A stretch of 13,832 bases of DNA from assembly GCA_030044345.1 (NCBI GenBank), contig JASHVY010000088.1, positions 1-13,832 on the forward strand. The letters are read 5' to 3'. The position numbers and the translations under genes were made by a program. Below are positions 6,217 to 13,679 of this stretch, piece by piece. The notes under the pieces were generated by a model. That model worked only from the letters and a program-made list of their open reading frames with translations, was not told where the DNA came from and made no database searches. The stretch is from Acetobacteraceae bacterium. GTDB lineage: Bacteria > Pseudomonadota > Alphaproteobacteria > Acetobacterales > Acetobacteraceae. Within the stretch, counting starts at the first letter, position 1. Every line of letters begins with the position of its first letter.

Positions 6217-7121
6217 GCAGTCCTGCCCGAGCAGGCGGCGATGAGAGCCGGTTCAAGCCATGGAAGATCGGACCCGCGAGCCGTCCATGCGCCCTCCGCC
6301 GCTCTGATATCGGCCCCATCACGCGCGAATTCGAGCGCGGGCGGAAGAGGTGCCGGCAGATGAATGGCGGTGCAGAAAGGATAATCGCGCACGCGCCATT
6401 CCGGACGATGGGTAACGAAAAATGCGAGCGTGGGCACGCCCCAGGCATCGGCGAGATGAACCATCGCGGTATCGGTGGAGACGATCAGCACGGCGCCGGC
6501 CACCAGCCCTGCCAGCGCAGCGAGCGAGGAAACGGCCGGGCAGGAAATGATCCGCGGATGCGGTCCTGCCGGCCTGCCTTGCGTAACGACAGGCAGAGTC
6601 TGCATCGCGAGGAGTGAAGCAAGCAGACGCGCGTGCACGGGTGCGGGCATCGTGCGCATTGCCATCGCCGCGCGCGGACAGACGAGCACGTATTTCTCCG
6701 GCAGGCCCGCAGGCCGGCGGGGACGGAGGGCGGCGGCGAGCCAGGTGTTGCGTTTTTCGCCGGCAGGAATACCGGCCGGATCAATACCAAGGCGAGCGAG
6801 GAAATAATCGATCATCGCGGTGGCGCGGAAGGCGGGATCGAAGGCGAATTCACGAATGTCGATCCGCATTTCGAGAGGGAAGGGCAAAGCGGCGCGATAG
6901 GGAAACCAGGTCACGTCCGCGAACGGCGAGGCGAGGGCGTAAAGCTCATGGATGAGCCGGCGGCCGAAAAGCGGCTTGCGCACCAGGAGAGGCCGCCTTC
7001 CCGCGAACCGGCCGGTGCCCAGGGCAGCGACAAGAGCGGTCAGCCCGATCACACTGTCGCCGAGCGTCATCCCGAAGCCGTTCAGGATGGCCAGGCGGCG
7101 CGGCCGATGCGGGAGCTGCAT
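6213..7121 (-). CDS. Glycosyltransferase family 9 (heptosyltransferase-like) protein
   Basis: This is a 302-residue protein related to the GT9 enzymes that add heptose to lipopolysaccharide. The N-terminus LAILNGFGMTLGDSVIGLTAL corresponds to the first Rossmann strand and loop of the family. The C-terminal sugar-nucleotide motif STDTAMVHLADAWGVPTL (215-232) includes Asp217 and His222, spaced as the paired Asp/His of WaaC. The segment VLVCPRAAMAMRTMP around 145-159 begins the second domain. It lacks much of the usual family similarity elsewhere, so the sugar and acceptor cannot be predicted. Its start overlaps the stop of the CitE-type gene as TGATG, so it is translated as part of that operon although the other genes are metabolic. 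It is probably cytoplasmic or loosely membrane-associated. Confidence 0.72.
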   Translation of the reverse strand: MQLPHRPRRLAILNGFGMTLGDSVIGLTALVAALGTGRFAGRRPLLVRKPLFGRRLIHELYALASPFADVTWFPYRAALPFPLEMRIDIREFAFDPAFRATAMIDYFLARLGIDPAGIPAGEKRNTWLAAALRPRRPAGLPEKYVLVCPRAAMAMRTMPAPVHARLLASLLAMQTLPVVTQGRPAGPHPRIISCPAVSSLAALAGLVAGAVLIVSTDTAMVHLADAWGVPTLAFFVTHRPEWRVRDYPFCTAIHLPAPLPPALEFARDGADIRAAEGAWTARGSDLPWLEPALIAACSGRTA

Positions 7122-7981
7122 CAGCCCGCGGCGGCGAGGATACGGAGCGCCAGCCTGTGATGCGGGCGGTCGATCATCTGCCCGTCCAGCGTCAGCACCC
7201 CGGCCTCAGGATTGGCGGCGAACAGCTCGGCCACGGCACGCGCCCAGCGCAAACGATCGGGTGAGGGGGTGAAGGCCGCGTGCGCCGGCGCGATCTGGTC
7301 GGGGTGAATCAGGAACTTGCCGCAAAAACCATCCTCTGCCGCCGCCGCCGCCTCGGCGGCGAAGCCGGCCGGATCGCGCGGATCGGGAAAGGGTGTATCG
7401 ATGGCGGGCACGCCGGCTGCCGCCGCAGCGATCAGCGTGAGCCCGCGCGCCATGCCGATCGGTTGGGGAAAGCCGCCGCCCGCGAGGCGCGGACGAATTC
7501 CAAGATCCGCGGAGAGGTCTTCGGCACCGAAGGAGAGCGCGAGCAGCCGCGGCAGGCCGGGTCCAAAGCGCCCGAGGGCGTGCACGGCGGCCGCGGTCTC
7601 GGTGACGAGCGCGATCACGCCTATGACGCGCGGTGCGAGGCCGAAGGCGGCCTCGGCGGTGCCGAGGCGCTGATCGAGCCTGAGCAGTGTTTCCGGCCCA
7701 TCGCATTTCGGCAGCAGCACGGCCGCCGGCCTGCCCGGCACCACAGCCGCAAGATCCGCGACATGCCATTGGGTTTCCTCGGGATTGATCCGCACGATCA
7801 CGCCTGGGCGCGAGAGCCCCGGCAGCCTCGCCGCAACCTGAGCGCGCGCCTCCTCCTTGGCCGCAGGCGCCACCGCATCCTCAAGGTCGAGAATGACGGT
7901 ATCGGCCTCGCTCGCGAGCGCCTTGTCGATCTTCCGCGGTGAATCGCCGGGCGCGAAGAGCAGGCTTCGCAACCGCATCAT
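7121..7981 (-). CDS. HpcH/HpaI aldolase family, CitE-like CoA lyase
   Basis: This is a 286-residue TIM-barrel lyase of the CitE/malyl-CoA lyase group, which cleaves beta-hydroxyacyl-CoA esters such as malyl-, methylmalyl- or citramalyl-CoA. Visible signatures are RSLLFAPGDSPRKIDKA at the N-terminus, LDLEDAV (31-37), Arg64 in VRIN, the Mg2+ ligands Glu128 (VTETAAAV) and Asp155 (SFGAEDLSADLG), and GKFLIHPDQI (221-230). A free-standing protein of this size, without citrate lyase partner genes nearby, points away from true citrate lyase. The gene starts within the stop of the MaoC-type hydratase gene (ATGA), which suggests consecutive steps: hydration of an unsaturated acyl-CoA, then cleavage. 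Two consecutive ATGs make the start uncertain by one codon. The exact substrate is not fixed by the sequence. Confidence 0.85.
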   Translation of the reverse strand: MMRLRSLLFAPGDSPRKIDKALASEADTVILDLEDAVAPAAKEEARAQVAARLPGLSRPGVIVRINPEETQWHVADLAAVVPGRPAAVLLPKCDGPETLLRLDQRLGTAEAAFGLAPRVIGVIALVTETAAAVHALGRFGPGLPRLLALSFGAEDLSADLGIRPRLAGGGFPQPIGMARGLTLIAAAAAGVPAIDTPFPDPRDPAGFAAEAAAAAEDGFCGKFLIHPDQIAPAHAAFTPSPDRLRWARAVAELFAANPEAGVLTLDGQMIDRPHHRLALRILAAAG

Positions 7982-8445
7982 GCCGCACCGGACGATGCGG
8001 GGCGCCGTCGCATCAGGGCCGCCCGTTCGCAGGAGGCGACGAGCACGCCTGCCTGGTTGAATGCAAGGTGTCGGAAGGTGACGATCCCGGCATCCGCACG
8101 CGAGCGGCTTGGTCGTGCCGCAAGCACGGTCGTCTCGACGCGCAGCGTGTCGCCGGCGAAGACCGGCGCGGGAAAGCGCACATCGGTCATGCCGAGATTG
8201 GCGATGGTCGTGCCCTGGGTGGTGTTGTGAACGCTCATCCCGATCATCAACCCGAGGGTGAAAAGCGAATTGATGAGCGGGCGGCCAAACTCGGTCCCCT
8301 TCGCATATTCGGCATCGAGGTGCAGCTTCTGCACGTTCATGGTGAGCGAGCAGAAGAATACATTGTCAGCCTCGGTGACGGTGCGCGTCCATTCGGCATC
8401 GATGACCTTTCCCTCAATGAAGTCCTCGAAGAAAAGGCCCGCCAT
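7978..8445 (-). CDS. MaoC-like hot-dog fold enoyl-CoA hydratase
   Basis: This is a 155-residue single hot-dog domain protein of the MaoC/(R)-hydratase family. The opening LFFEDFIEGKVIDAEWTRTV and the late segment FPAPVFAGDTLRVETTVL are typical. The catalytic Asp/His pair is probably Asp27 (TEADNVFF) and His42 (QKLHLDAEYA), separated by a longer loop than in PhaJ-type hydratases, as in hydratases acting on dicarboxylic acyl-CoAs such as mesaconyl-CoA. It would add water to an enoyl-CoA and pass the product to the CitE-type lyase, whose start it overlaps by 4 bases. The ATG follows AAGGGTG, which itself overlaps the GMC oxidoreductase stop 10 bases upstream, so translation of the two is likely linked. 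The hydratase class is well supported; the substrate is inferred. Confidence 0.85.
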   Translation of the reverse strand: MAGLFFEDFIEGKVIDAEWTRTVTEADNVFFCSLTMNVQKLHLDAEYAKGTEFGRPLINSLFTLGLMIGMSVHNTTQGTTIANLGMTDVRFPAPVFAGDTLRVETTVLAARPSRSRADAGIVTFRHLAFNQAGVLVASCERAALMRRRPASSGAA

Positions 8446-8455
8446 CCGTTCACCC

Positions 8456-10084
8456 TTACGCTGCCGCCGAAATACGCTCCGAGGCCGGACGGCGATCGGC
8501 GAGGATCATGTCCGCTGCTTTCTCGGCGATCATGATCGTGGGCGCGTTGGTATTGCCTGAGGTGATGGCGGGCATCACGGACGCATCGGCGATGCGCAGG
8601 CCGCTCAGCCCACGCACGCGGAGCCGCGCATCGACGACCGCCAGCGGATCATCGCCCATATGGCAGGTTCCGACGGGATGGAAGATGGTGGTGCCGATCT
8701 CGCCGGCCGCGCGCACGAGATCCGCGTCTCTTTCCGCAGCGGGGCCGGGGCGGAACTCCTCCGGCTCAAAGCGGGCGAGGGCCCGTGCGGCGGCGATCCG
8801 CCGCGTGAGCCGCATTGCCGCCACGGCGACGTGGCGATCCCCCTCGGTTGCGAGATAGTTGGGCCGGATCGCCGGAGCCCGGCCGGGTTCCGGTCCCTTC
8901 AGATGCACCGAACCGCGGCTTTCCGGGCGAAGATTGCAGACTGAGGCCGTGAAAGCCGGAAAAGGATGCGGCGGGGCATCGAAGCGATCGAGGCTGAGCG
9001 GCTGGATGTGATATTCGAGGTCGGGGGTTTCGCGCGAAGGATCGCTCTTGGTGAAGCAGCCGAGCTGGCTCGGCGCCATCGTCAGCGGACCACGCCGGAA
9101 GAGAAAATATTCAAGCCCCATCCCGATCCGCCCGAGCAGGCTGTTCGCGCGCTCATTCAGTGTTCGCGTGTGGTGCACCTTGTAGGCCATGCGGATTTGC
9201 AAATGATCCTGCAGATTTTCACCCACACCCGGAAGCTCGTGTCGCACCGCGATGCCGTGCTCCTTCAGCAGAGCCCCCTGCCCGATGCCGGAAATCTCGA
9301 GCAGGTGCGGCGAGCCGATCGCGCCGGCCGCGAGAATGATTTCGCCTGCCTCGACTTCCTCGACCACACCCTTGCGCGCGAACGCCACCCCCCGGGCGCG
9401 GCGGCCATCGAAAAGAATGGCGCGTGCCTGGGCATCCGTCAGCACCGTCAGGTTGGGCCGGCCACGTGCCGGACGGAGAAACGCCTTGGCGGTATTGACC
9501 CTCACGCCGCGCCGCTGATTGACCTGGAAATAGCCGCAGCCTTCATTGTCGCCGCGATTGAAATCATCGGTCGGCGGAATGCCGATCTCCGCCGCAGCGG
9601 CACGAAATGCGTCGAGAATCTCCCAGGAAAGCCGCATGTCCTCGACCCGCCACTCCCCGCCCTCGCCATGCGCGTCATCGGCGCCACGCACCTGGTCCTC
9701 CGAGCGGCGAAAATAGGGGAGCACGTCATCCCACGACCAGCCGACATTTCCAAGCTGCCGCCAGTGATCATAATCACGCGCCTGGCCGCGCATATAAATC
9801 ATGCCATTGATGGAAGAGCATCCGCCCAGGACCCGCCCGCGCGGATAGGAAAGCGCGCGGCCATTCAGTCCCGGCTCGGGCTCGGTCTTGAAGCACCAGT
9901 CGGTGCGCGGATTGTTCTGGGTATAGAGATAGCCGATCGGGATATGAATCCAGATGTAATTGTCGCGCCCGCCTGCCTCGAGCAGAAGCACCGAGGAGCG
10001 CGAATCGGCGGACAGGCGATTGGCCAGCACACAACCCGCGCTGCCGGCACCGACAATCACATAATCGAACCGTCCGATCGACAT
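8456..10084 (-). CDS. GMC family FAD-dependent oxidoreductase (alcohol/choline dehydrogenase-like)
   Basis: This is a 542-residue flavoprotein of the glucose-methanol-choline family, which oxidises primary alcohols to aldehydes. It shows the FAD dinucleotide fold YVIVGAGSAGCVLANRL (8-24), GMC signature 1 RGRVLGGCSSINGMIYMRG (82-100), signature 2 GAIGSPHLLEISGIG (254-268), catalytic His469 in TIFHPVGTCHMG, and Asn513 in SGNTNAPTI as the second active-site residue. Length fits choline and long-chain alcohol dehydrogenases, but no choline or betaine gene is nearby. The ATG at 10084 follows a strong GGAAGGAAGAG; an upstream extension to 10195 is out of family. The gene starts about 50 bases after the csaA stop and ends 10 bases before the hydratase gene. 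The alcohol substrate is unknown. No signal peptide is seen. Confidence 0.92.
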   Translation of the reverse strand: MSIGRFDYVIVGAGSAGCVLANRLSADSRSSVLLLEAGGRDNYIWIHIPIGYLYTQNNPRTDWCFKTEPEPGLNGRALSYPRGRVLGGCSSINGMIYMRGQARDYDHWRQLGNVGWSWDDVLPYFRRSEDQVRGADDAHGEGGEWRVEDMRLSWEILDAFRAAAAEIGIPPTDDFNRGDNEGCGYFQVNQRRGVRVNTAKAFLRPARGRPNLTVLTDAQARAILFDGRRARGVAFARKGVVEEVEAGEIILAAGAIGSPHLLEISGIGQGALLKEHGIAVRHELPGVGENLQDHLQIRMAYKVHHTRTLNERANSLLGRIGMGLEYFLFRRGPLTMAPSQLGCFTKSDPSRETPDLEYHIQPLSLDRFDAPPHPFPAFTASVCNLRPESRGSVHLKGPEPGRAPAIRPNYLATEGDRHVAVAAMRLTRRIAAARALARFEPEEFRPGPAAERDADLVRAAGEIGTTIFHPVGTCHMGDDPLAVVDARLRVRGLSGLRIADASVMPAITSGNTNAPTIMIAEKAADMILADRRPASERISAAA

Positions 10085-10133
10085 CTCTTCCTTCCATCCG
10101 GAAGACCGGGAAGCGGCGTCTCCTGGTCTTCTA

Positions 10134-10469
10134 TCAAAACAACCGGCCGCCGTCCGGAACCTTGAAGTCGGGGCGGATGAGCACGACGGCGCCATCCTCG
10201 TCCGGCAGGCCGAGAGTGAGCACCTCCGAGACGAACGGGCCGATGCGGCGTGGCGGCAGATTGATCACCGCGCAGACCTGCCGGCCGATCAGCCGGTCGG
10301 GCGGGTAATGTTCGGTGATCTGTGCCGAGGATTTCCGCCGGCCGAGGTCCGGTCCGAAATCGATCACGAGCTTGAGGGCCGGTTTGCGCGCCTCCGGGAA
10401 GCGCGTGGCTTCGACGACGGTGCCGACGCGGATTTCGACGCGGTCGAAGTCCTCGATCGTGGCGCTCAT
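10134..10469 (-). CDS. csaA: CsaA-like tRNA-binding domain protein (export-related chaperone)
   Basis: This is a 111-residue protein made of a single OB-fold tRNA-binding domain, the usual CsaA size. It closely follows the family pattern: DFDRVEIRVGTVVEATRFPE, ARKPALKLVIDFGPDLG, KSSAQITEHYPPDRLIGRQV, the NLPPRRIGPFVSEVLTLG core and the ending VVLIRPDFKVPDGGRLF. In Bacillus CsaA is a homodimeric chaperone that binds unfolded and preprotein peptides and can support Sec export; many proteobacterial homologues are uncharacterised. The ATG at 10469 follows a strong GGGGAGG. The frame stays open far upstream to 11633 but there it is antisense to the gamma-glutamyltransferase gene. It is the first gene of the minus-strand run and diverges from that gene, so a promoter should lie within the next 110 bases. 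Confidence 0.92.
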   Translation of the reverse strand: MSATIEDFDRVEIRVGTVVEATRFPEARKPALKLVIDFGPDLGRRKSSAQITEHYPPDRLIGRQVCAVINLPPRRIGPFVSEVLTLGLPDEDGAVVLIRPDFKVPDGGRLF

Positions 10470-10580
10470 GATGGCCCTCCCCTGAAGGTCGCGGGATGGA
10501 GCGGCATCATGCCAGAGCCGGCGGCGTTGCCAATCGTGCGGTCCCGTGCCAGCGTCGGGCCAGGACGCGGGAGGGAAAGT
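10470..10580. other. Divergent intergenic region between csaA and the Ntn hydrolase gene
   Basis: These 111 bases separate two divergent operons and must hold promoters for both. Strong ribosome binding sites lie at both ends: GGGGAGG for csaA (minus strand, 10482-10476) and GGGAGG for the plus-strand gene (10569-10574, six bases before its ATG). I could not identify convincing -35/-10 boxes or an operator by eye. Confidence 0.45.
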
Positions 10581-12179
10581 ATGCGCGATTTCCATTTGCC
10601 AGGCCGGAGTCCCGTGTTCGCAACGAACGGGATGGCGGCGACCTCGATGCCGGCCTCGACGCTGGCGGCCCTCGATGTGCTGCGGGCCGGGGGCAATGCG
10701 CTCGACGCAGCGGTGGCGGCGGTCGCGGTGCAGTGCGTGGTCGAGCCGCAATCGACCGGAATCGGCGGAGACTGCTTCTGTCTTTATGCCCCGGCCGGCA
10801 GCGGCAAGGTTTTGGCGCTGAACGGCTCCGGCCGCGCACCGGCGGGAGCGAGCATCGACTGGTTCGAAAGCCGCGGGCTGAGCGAGCTCGAGAATACATC
10901 CGCCCACAGCGTGACCATTCCCGGCGCCATCGCGGCGTGGGAGACGTTGCTCAAGGCGCATGGCACCAAGGGATTCGACGAGCTGCTGCAGCCGGCGATC
11001 CGCTATGCCGAGGAAGGTTTCGTCGTGCATCCCCGCGTCGCGTTCGACTGGGCGCTTCTCGAAGACAAGCTCCGCAAGAACGGGACCCAGGCATTTCTTC
11101 CGCGTGGCGGCGCGCCGATCGCCGGTGAGCGCTTCGTGCCGCCGAACCTGGCGGCCACGCTCCGGGCGATCGCCAAAGGCGGCGCCCGTGCCTTCTATGA
11201 AGGGCCGGTCGCGGCGGACATGGTGGCCACGCTCCGGGCGCGCGGCGGGCTGCACACGGAGGCGGATTTCGCCGCCGGGCTTGCGGGAGCCGAGTTCGTG
11301 CCGCCGATTCGCACAAACTGGCGCGGTTTCGAGGTATGGCAGTGCCCGCCGAACGGGTCGGGGCTTCTGGTGCTGATGCTGCTCGGGATTCTCGGCGGGA
11401 TTCCGAGCGCGCCCGACGGCCCGATGAGCGCGCTTCGCCTGCACCGGCATATCGAGGCAGCGCGGCTGGTCTATCGGGACCGTGATGCCTTCCTTGCCGA
11501 CCCCGCGCAGGTGGAGGTGCCGGTCGAGCGCCTGACCGGCCCCGGCTATCTCTCGGAACTGCGGGCACTGATCGATGACGAGCGGGCGATGAAGGTGCTG
11601 CCGCCGGCGGGCGAGGCGGCGATGCCGGTACACGCGGACACGGTCTATCTTTGCGTGGTCGATCGCGACGGCAATGCGGCGAGCTTCATCAACTCCCTCT
11701 TCCAGGGTTTCGGAAGCGGCATCCTGGCCGAGAAATCAGGGATCATGCTGCAGAATCGCGGCTTCGGCTTTCGTCTCGAACGCGGCCATCCGAACTGCAT
11801 CGCCCCCAACAAGCGGCCGATGCACACCATCATTCCGGGCATGCTCACCAAGGATGGCGAGGCGGTCATGCCGTTCGGCGTGATGGGCGGGCATTTCCAG
11901 CCGATGGGCCAGTCGCTCTTCCTCACAAATTTCCTCGAATATGGGCTCGATATCCAGGAGTCGCTGGATGCTCCTCGCGTCTTTCCCTATCAGGGCAAGC
12001 TCGAGATCGAGCGCGGCCTGCCGGCTGCGACGGCCGAGCAGTTGGCGCGCCGCGGGCATCAACTGAGCGTGGTCGAGCGGCCGCACGGCGGCGGCCAGGC
12101 GATCTGGATCGATCGCACGCGGGGCACGCTTTGCGGGGCCTCCGAGCCGCGCAAGGACGGCATGGCGCTCGGGTATTGA
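10581..12179 (+). CDS. Gamma-glutamyltransferase-family Ntn hydrolase (proenzyme)
   Basis: This is a 532-residue member of the gamma-glutamyltransferase superfamily, made as one chain that cleaves itself before the nucleophilic threonine. The N-terminal ATNGMAATSMPASTLAALDV, the RAGGNALDAAVAAVAV helix and STGIGGDCF (58-66) are family blocks. The new N-terminus should be Thr354 in HADTVYLCVVDRDGNAASFI, followed by SLFQGFGSGI and FGVMGGHFQPMGQ. No signal peptide is seen, unlike periplasmic E. coli GGT. The stretch LNGSGRAP stands where classical GGTs have the DFRE/Arg that grips the glutamyl carboxylate. It therefore resembles the cytoplasmic YwrD/HpxW-like branch, so the substrate may be another amide (oxamate, an acyl side chain) rather than glutathione. 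The ATG has a strong GGGAGG. It is 3 bases upstream of the amidase gene and clearly co-transcribed. Confidence 0.88.
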   Translation: MRDFHLPGRSPVFATNGMAATSMPASTLAALDVLRAGGNALDAAVAAVAVQCVVEPQSTGIGGDCFCLYAPAGSGKVLALNGSGRAPAGASIDWFESRGLSELENTSAHSVTIPGAIAAWETLLKAHGTKGFDELLQPAIRYAEEGFVVHPRVAFDWALLEDKLRKNGTQAFLPRGGAPIAGERFVPPNLAATLRAIAKGGARAFYEGPVAADMVATLRARGGLHTEADFAAGLAGAEFVPPIRTNWRGFEVWQCPPNGSGLLVLMLLGILGGIPSAPDGPMSALRLHRHIEAARLVYRDRDAFLADPAQVEVPVERLTGPGYLSELRALIDDERAMKVLPPAGEAAMPVHADTVYLCVVDRDGNAASFINSLFQGFGSGILAEKSGIMLQNRGFGFRLERGHPNCIAPNKRPMHTIIPGMLTKDGEAVMPFGVMGGHFQPMGQSLFLTNFLEYGLDIQESLDAPRVFPYQGKLEIERGLPAATAEQLARRGHQLSVVERPHGGGQAIWIDRTRGTLCGASEPRKDGMALGY

Positions 12180-12182
12180 GCG

Positions 12183-13676
12183 GTGAGCGAGCCCTGTGAT
12201 CTGACCGCGCTCGAAGCGCGGGCGCTGATCGGCCGCAAGCAGCTTTCCGCGAGCGAGCTTCTCGAAAGCTGCATCCGTCGGATCGAGCAGGTCAATCATG
12301 CGGTCAACGCGGTCGTCGCGACCGATTTCGTGCGCGCCCGCGAAGCGGCGGCCTCGGTGGATCGGGCGGTGAGAAGTGGCGAGCCGATCGGTCCGATCGC
12401 CGGCCTGCCGGTCGGGATCAAGGATCTCGAAGACACCGAGGGGCTCGTCACCACCTATGGGAGCCCGATCTTCGCAAATCATGTGCCGGCACAGGATGAG
12501 CGCCTGGTGCGGGCGATCCGCGCGGCCGGCGGGATCATCCTTGCGAAGACCAATACGCCGGAGTTCGGGGCCGGCGCGAACACCCGCAATGCCGTGTACG
12601 GTGCCACCGGCAATCCGTTCGATCCGCAGAAATCCGCGGCCGGCTCTTCGGGCGGCTCGGCGGTCGCGCTCGCGACCGGGATGATCCCGCTCGCTTCCGG
12701 TTCGGACACGGGAGGCAGCCTGCGCAATCCGGCCGCCTTCTGCGGCATTGTCGGCTTTCGTCCGACCCCCGGGCTGGTTGCGAACGAGAAACGTCAACTC
12801 GGCTGGTCCCCGCTTGCCGTGACGGGGCCGATGGCCCGCACGGTGCCGGATCTGGCCCTCCTGCTCTCCGTGATGGCGAGCGACGATGCGGCCGATCCCC
12901 TTGCAACGACAATCCACGGATGCACCGTCCGGGATGCTCGGCATTTCTTTCCGCCGCCCACCGTCGATCTCGCACGGCTCAAGGTCGCGCTGACGTCGGA
13001 CTTCGGCTTCGCGCCGACCGAGCGGCATATCGCCGAGGTCTTTGCCGAAAAGGCAGGCCATTTTCGCCATGTCTTCGCCCGCGCCGATGACGCGACGCCC
13101 GATTGCGCCGGCGCGGACAAAGCTTTCGCGGTGCTGCGGGCGGTCGGGTTCCTCGCCTCCCACCTCGCCAAGGTGCGTGAGCGGCGGGGCGAGGTGGGCC
13201 CCAACGTGGTCGCCAACGTCGAGGAGGGTCTCGGCTATTCGGCCGCCGATGTGGCGGAGGCGAGCGTTTTGCAGACGGTGCTCTATCGGCGCTGGCAGGA
13301 TTTCTTCCGCGAGTACGACGTGCTGCTTTCCCCCGCAATCACCATCAGCCCGCGTCCGTGGCGCGAGCTTTATCCTGCCGAGATCGACGGGAAGAAGACG
13401 AAAAACTATTTTCAATGGCTGGCGCTCGCCTATGCGGTGACGCTGGCGGGCCATCCGGCCATCTCGCTGCCGGTCGGCCGTGATCGGGCCGGCATGCCGT
13501 TCGGCCTGCAAATTGTCGGGCCGCGCGGCGGCGATGCCAAGGTGCTCGCTGTTGCGGCCGCTCTTGAAGCCATGCTGGCGGGCAATCCGCGCACAGCCCG
13601 GCCGGTGCCGGACATCACGAGCCTCAGAGCCGCGCCTCCCTTGGCTGAAAGTCCCGGGTTTCTCGGGTTCGATTGA
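12183..13676 (+). CDS. Amidase-signature family amidohydrolase
   Basis: This is a 497-residue member of the amidase signature family, which cleaves C-N bonds in amides, carbamates or ureides. The Ser-cisSer-Lys triad is visible: Lys80 in LPVGIKD, Ser155 in AAGSSGGSAVA and the nucleophile Ser179 in SGSDTGGSLRNPAAF, with the normal 24-residue spacing between the serines. The C-terminal third (FREYDVLLSPAITISPRPW, then GHPAISLPVG and FGLQIVGPRGGD) is also typical. It has no GatB/GatC partners nearby, so it is not a tRNA amidotransferase subunit. It begins with GTG 3 bases after the upstream stop, so translation is coupled to the Ntn hydrolase, suggesting one substrate handled by both. It ends 3 bases before the stop of a convergent gene. 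The precise substrate cannot be told from sequence. Confidence 0.92.
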   Translation: MSEPCDLTALEARALIGRKQLSASELLESCIRRIEQVNHAVNAVVATDFVRAREAAASVDRAVRSGEPIGPIAGLPVGIKDLEDTEGLVTTYGSPIFANHVPAQDERLVRAIRAAGGIILAKTNTPEFGAGANTRNAVYGATGNPFDPQKSAAGSSGGSAVALATGMIPLASGSDTGGSLRNPAAFCGIVGFRPTPGLVANEKRQLGWSPLAVTGPMARTVPDLALLLSVMASDDAADPLATTIHGCTVRDARHFFPPPTVDLARLKVALTSDFGFAPTERHIAEVFAEKAGHFRHVFARADDATPDCAGADKAFAVLRAVGFLASHLAKVRERRGEVGPNVVANVEEGLGYSAADVAEASVLQTVLYRRWQDFFREYDVLLSPAITISPRPWRELYPAEIDGKKTKNYFQWLALAYAVTLAGHPAISLPVGRDRAGMPFGLQIVGPRGGDAKVLAVAAALEAMLAGNPRTARPVPDITSLRAAPPLAESPGFLGFD

Positions 13677-13679
13677 GGG

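Noticed and set aside
7121..7981. Citrate lyase beta subunit (true CitE)
   Set aside because: There are no alpha or acyl-carrier subunit genes or citrate lyase accessory genes nearby, and the partner is a MaoC hydratase, which fits a free malyl/citramalyl-CoA-type lyase better.
8966..10165. Plus-strand open frame of 399 codons antisense to the GMC oxidoreductase
   Set aside because: The minus strand carries all GMC signatures and both active-site residues; the antisense product resembles no family.
10134..11633. Minus-strand open frame of 499 codons ending in the CsaA domain
   Set aside because: Only the last 111 codons match a family and they have their own strong ribosome binding site; the upstream part is antisense to the Ntn hydrolase gene.
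11736..13511. Long minus-strand open frame of 591 codons antisense to the amidase and the end of the Ntn hydrolase gene
   Set aside because: It is the complement of two clearly recognised genes; its product is Arg/His/Gly-rich with no domain I recognise. Such long antisense frames are typical of GC-rich coding DNA.
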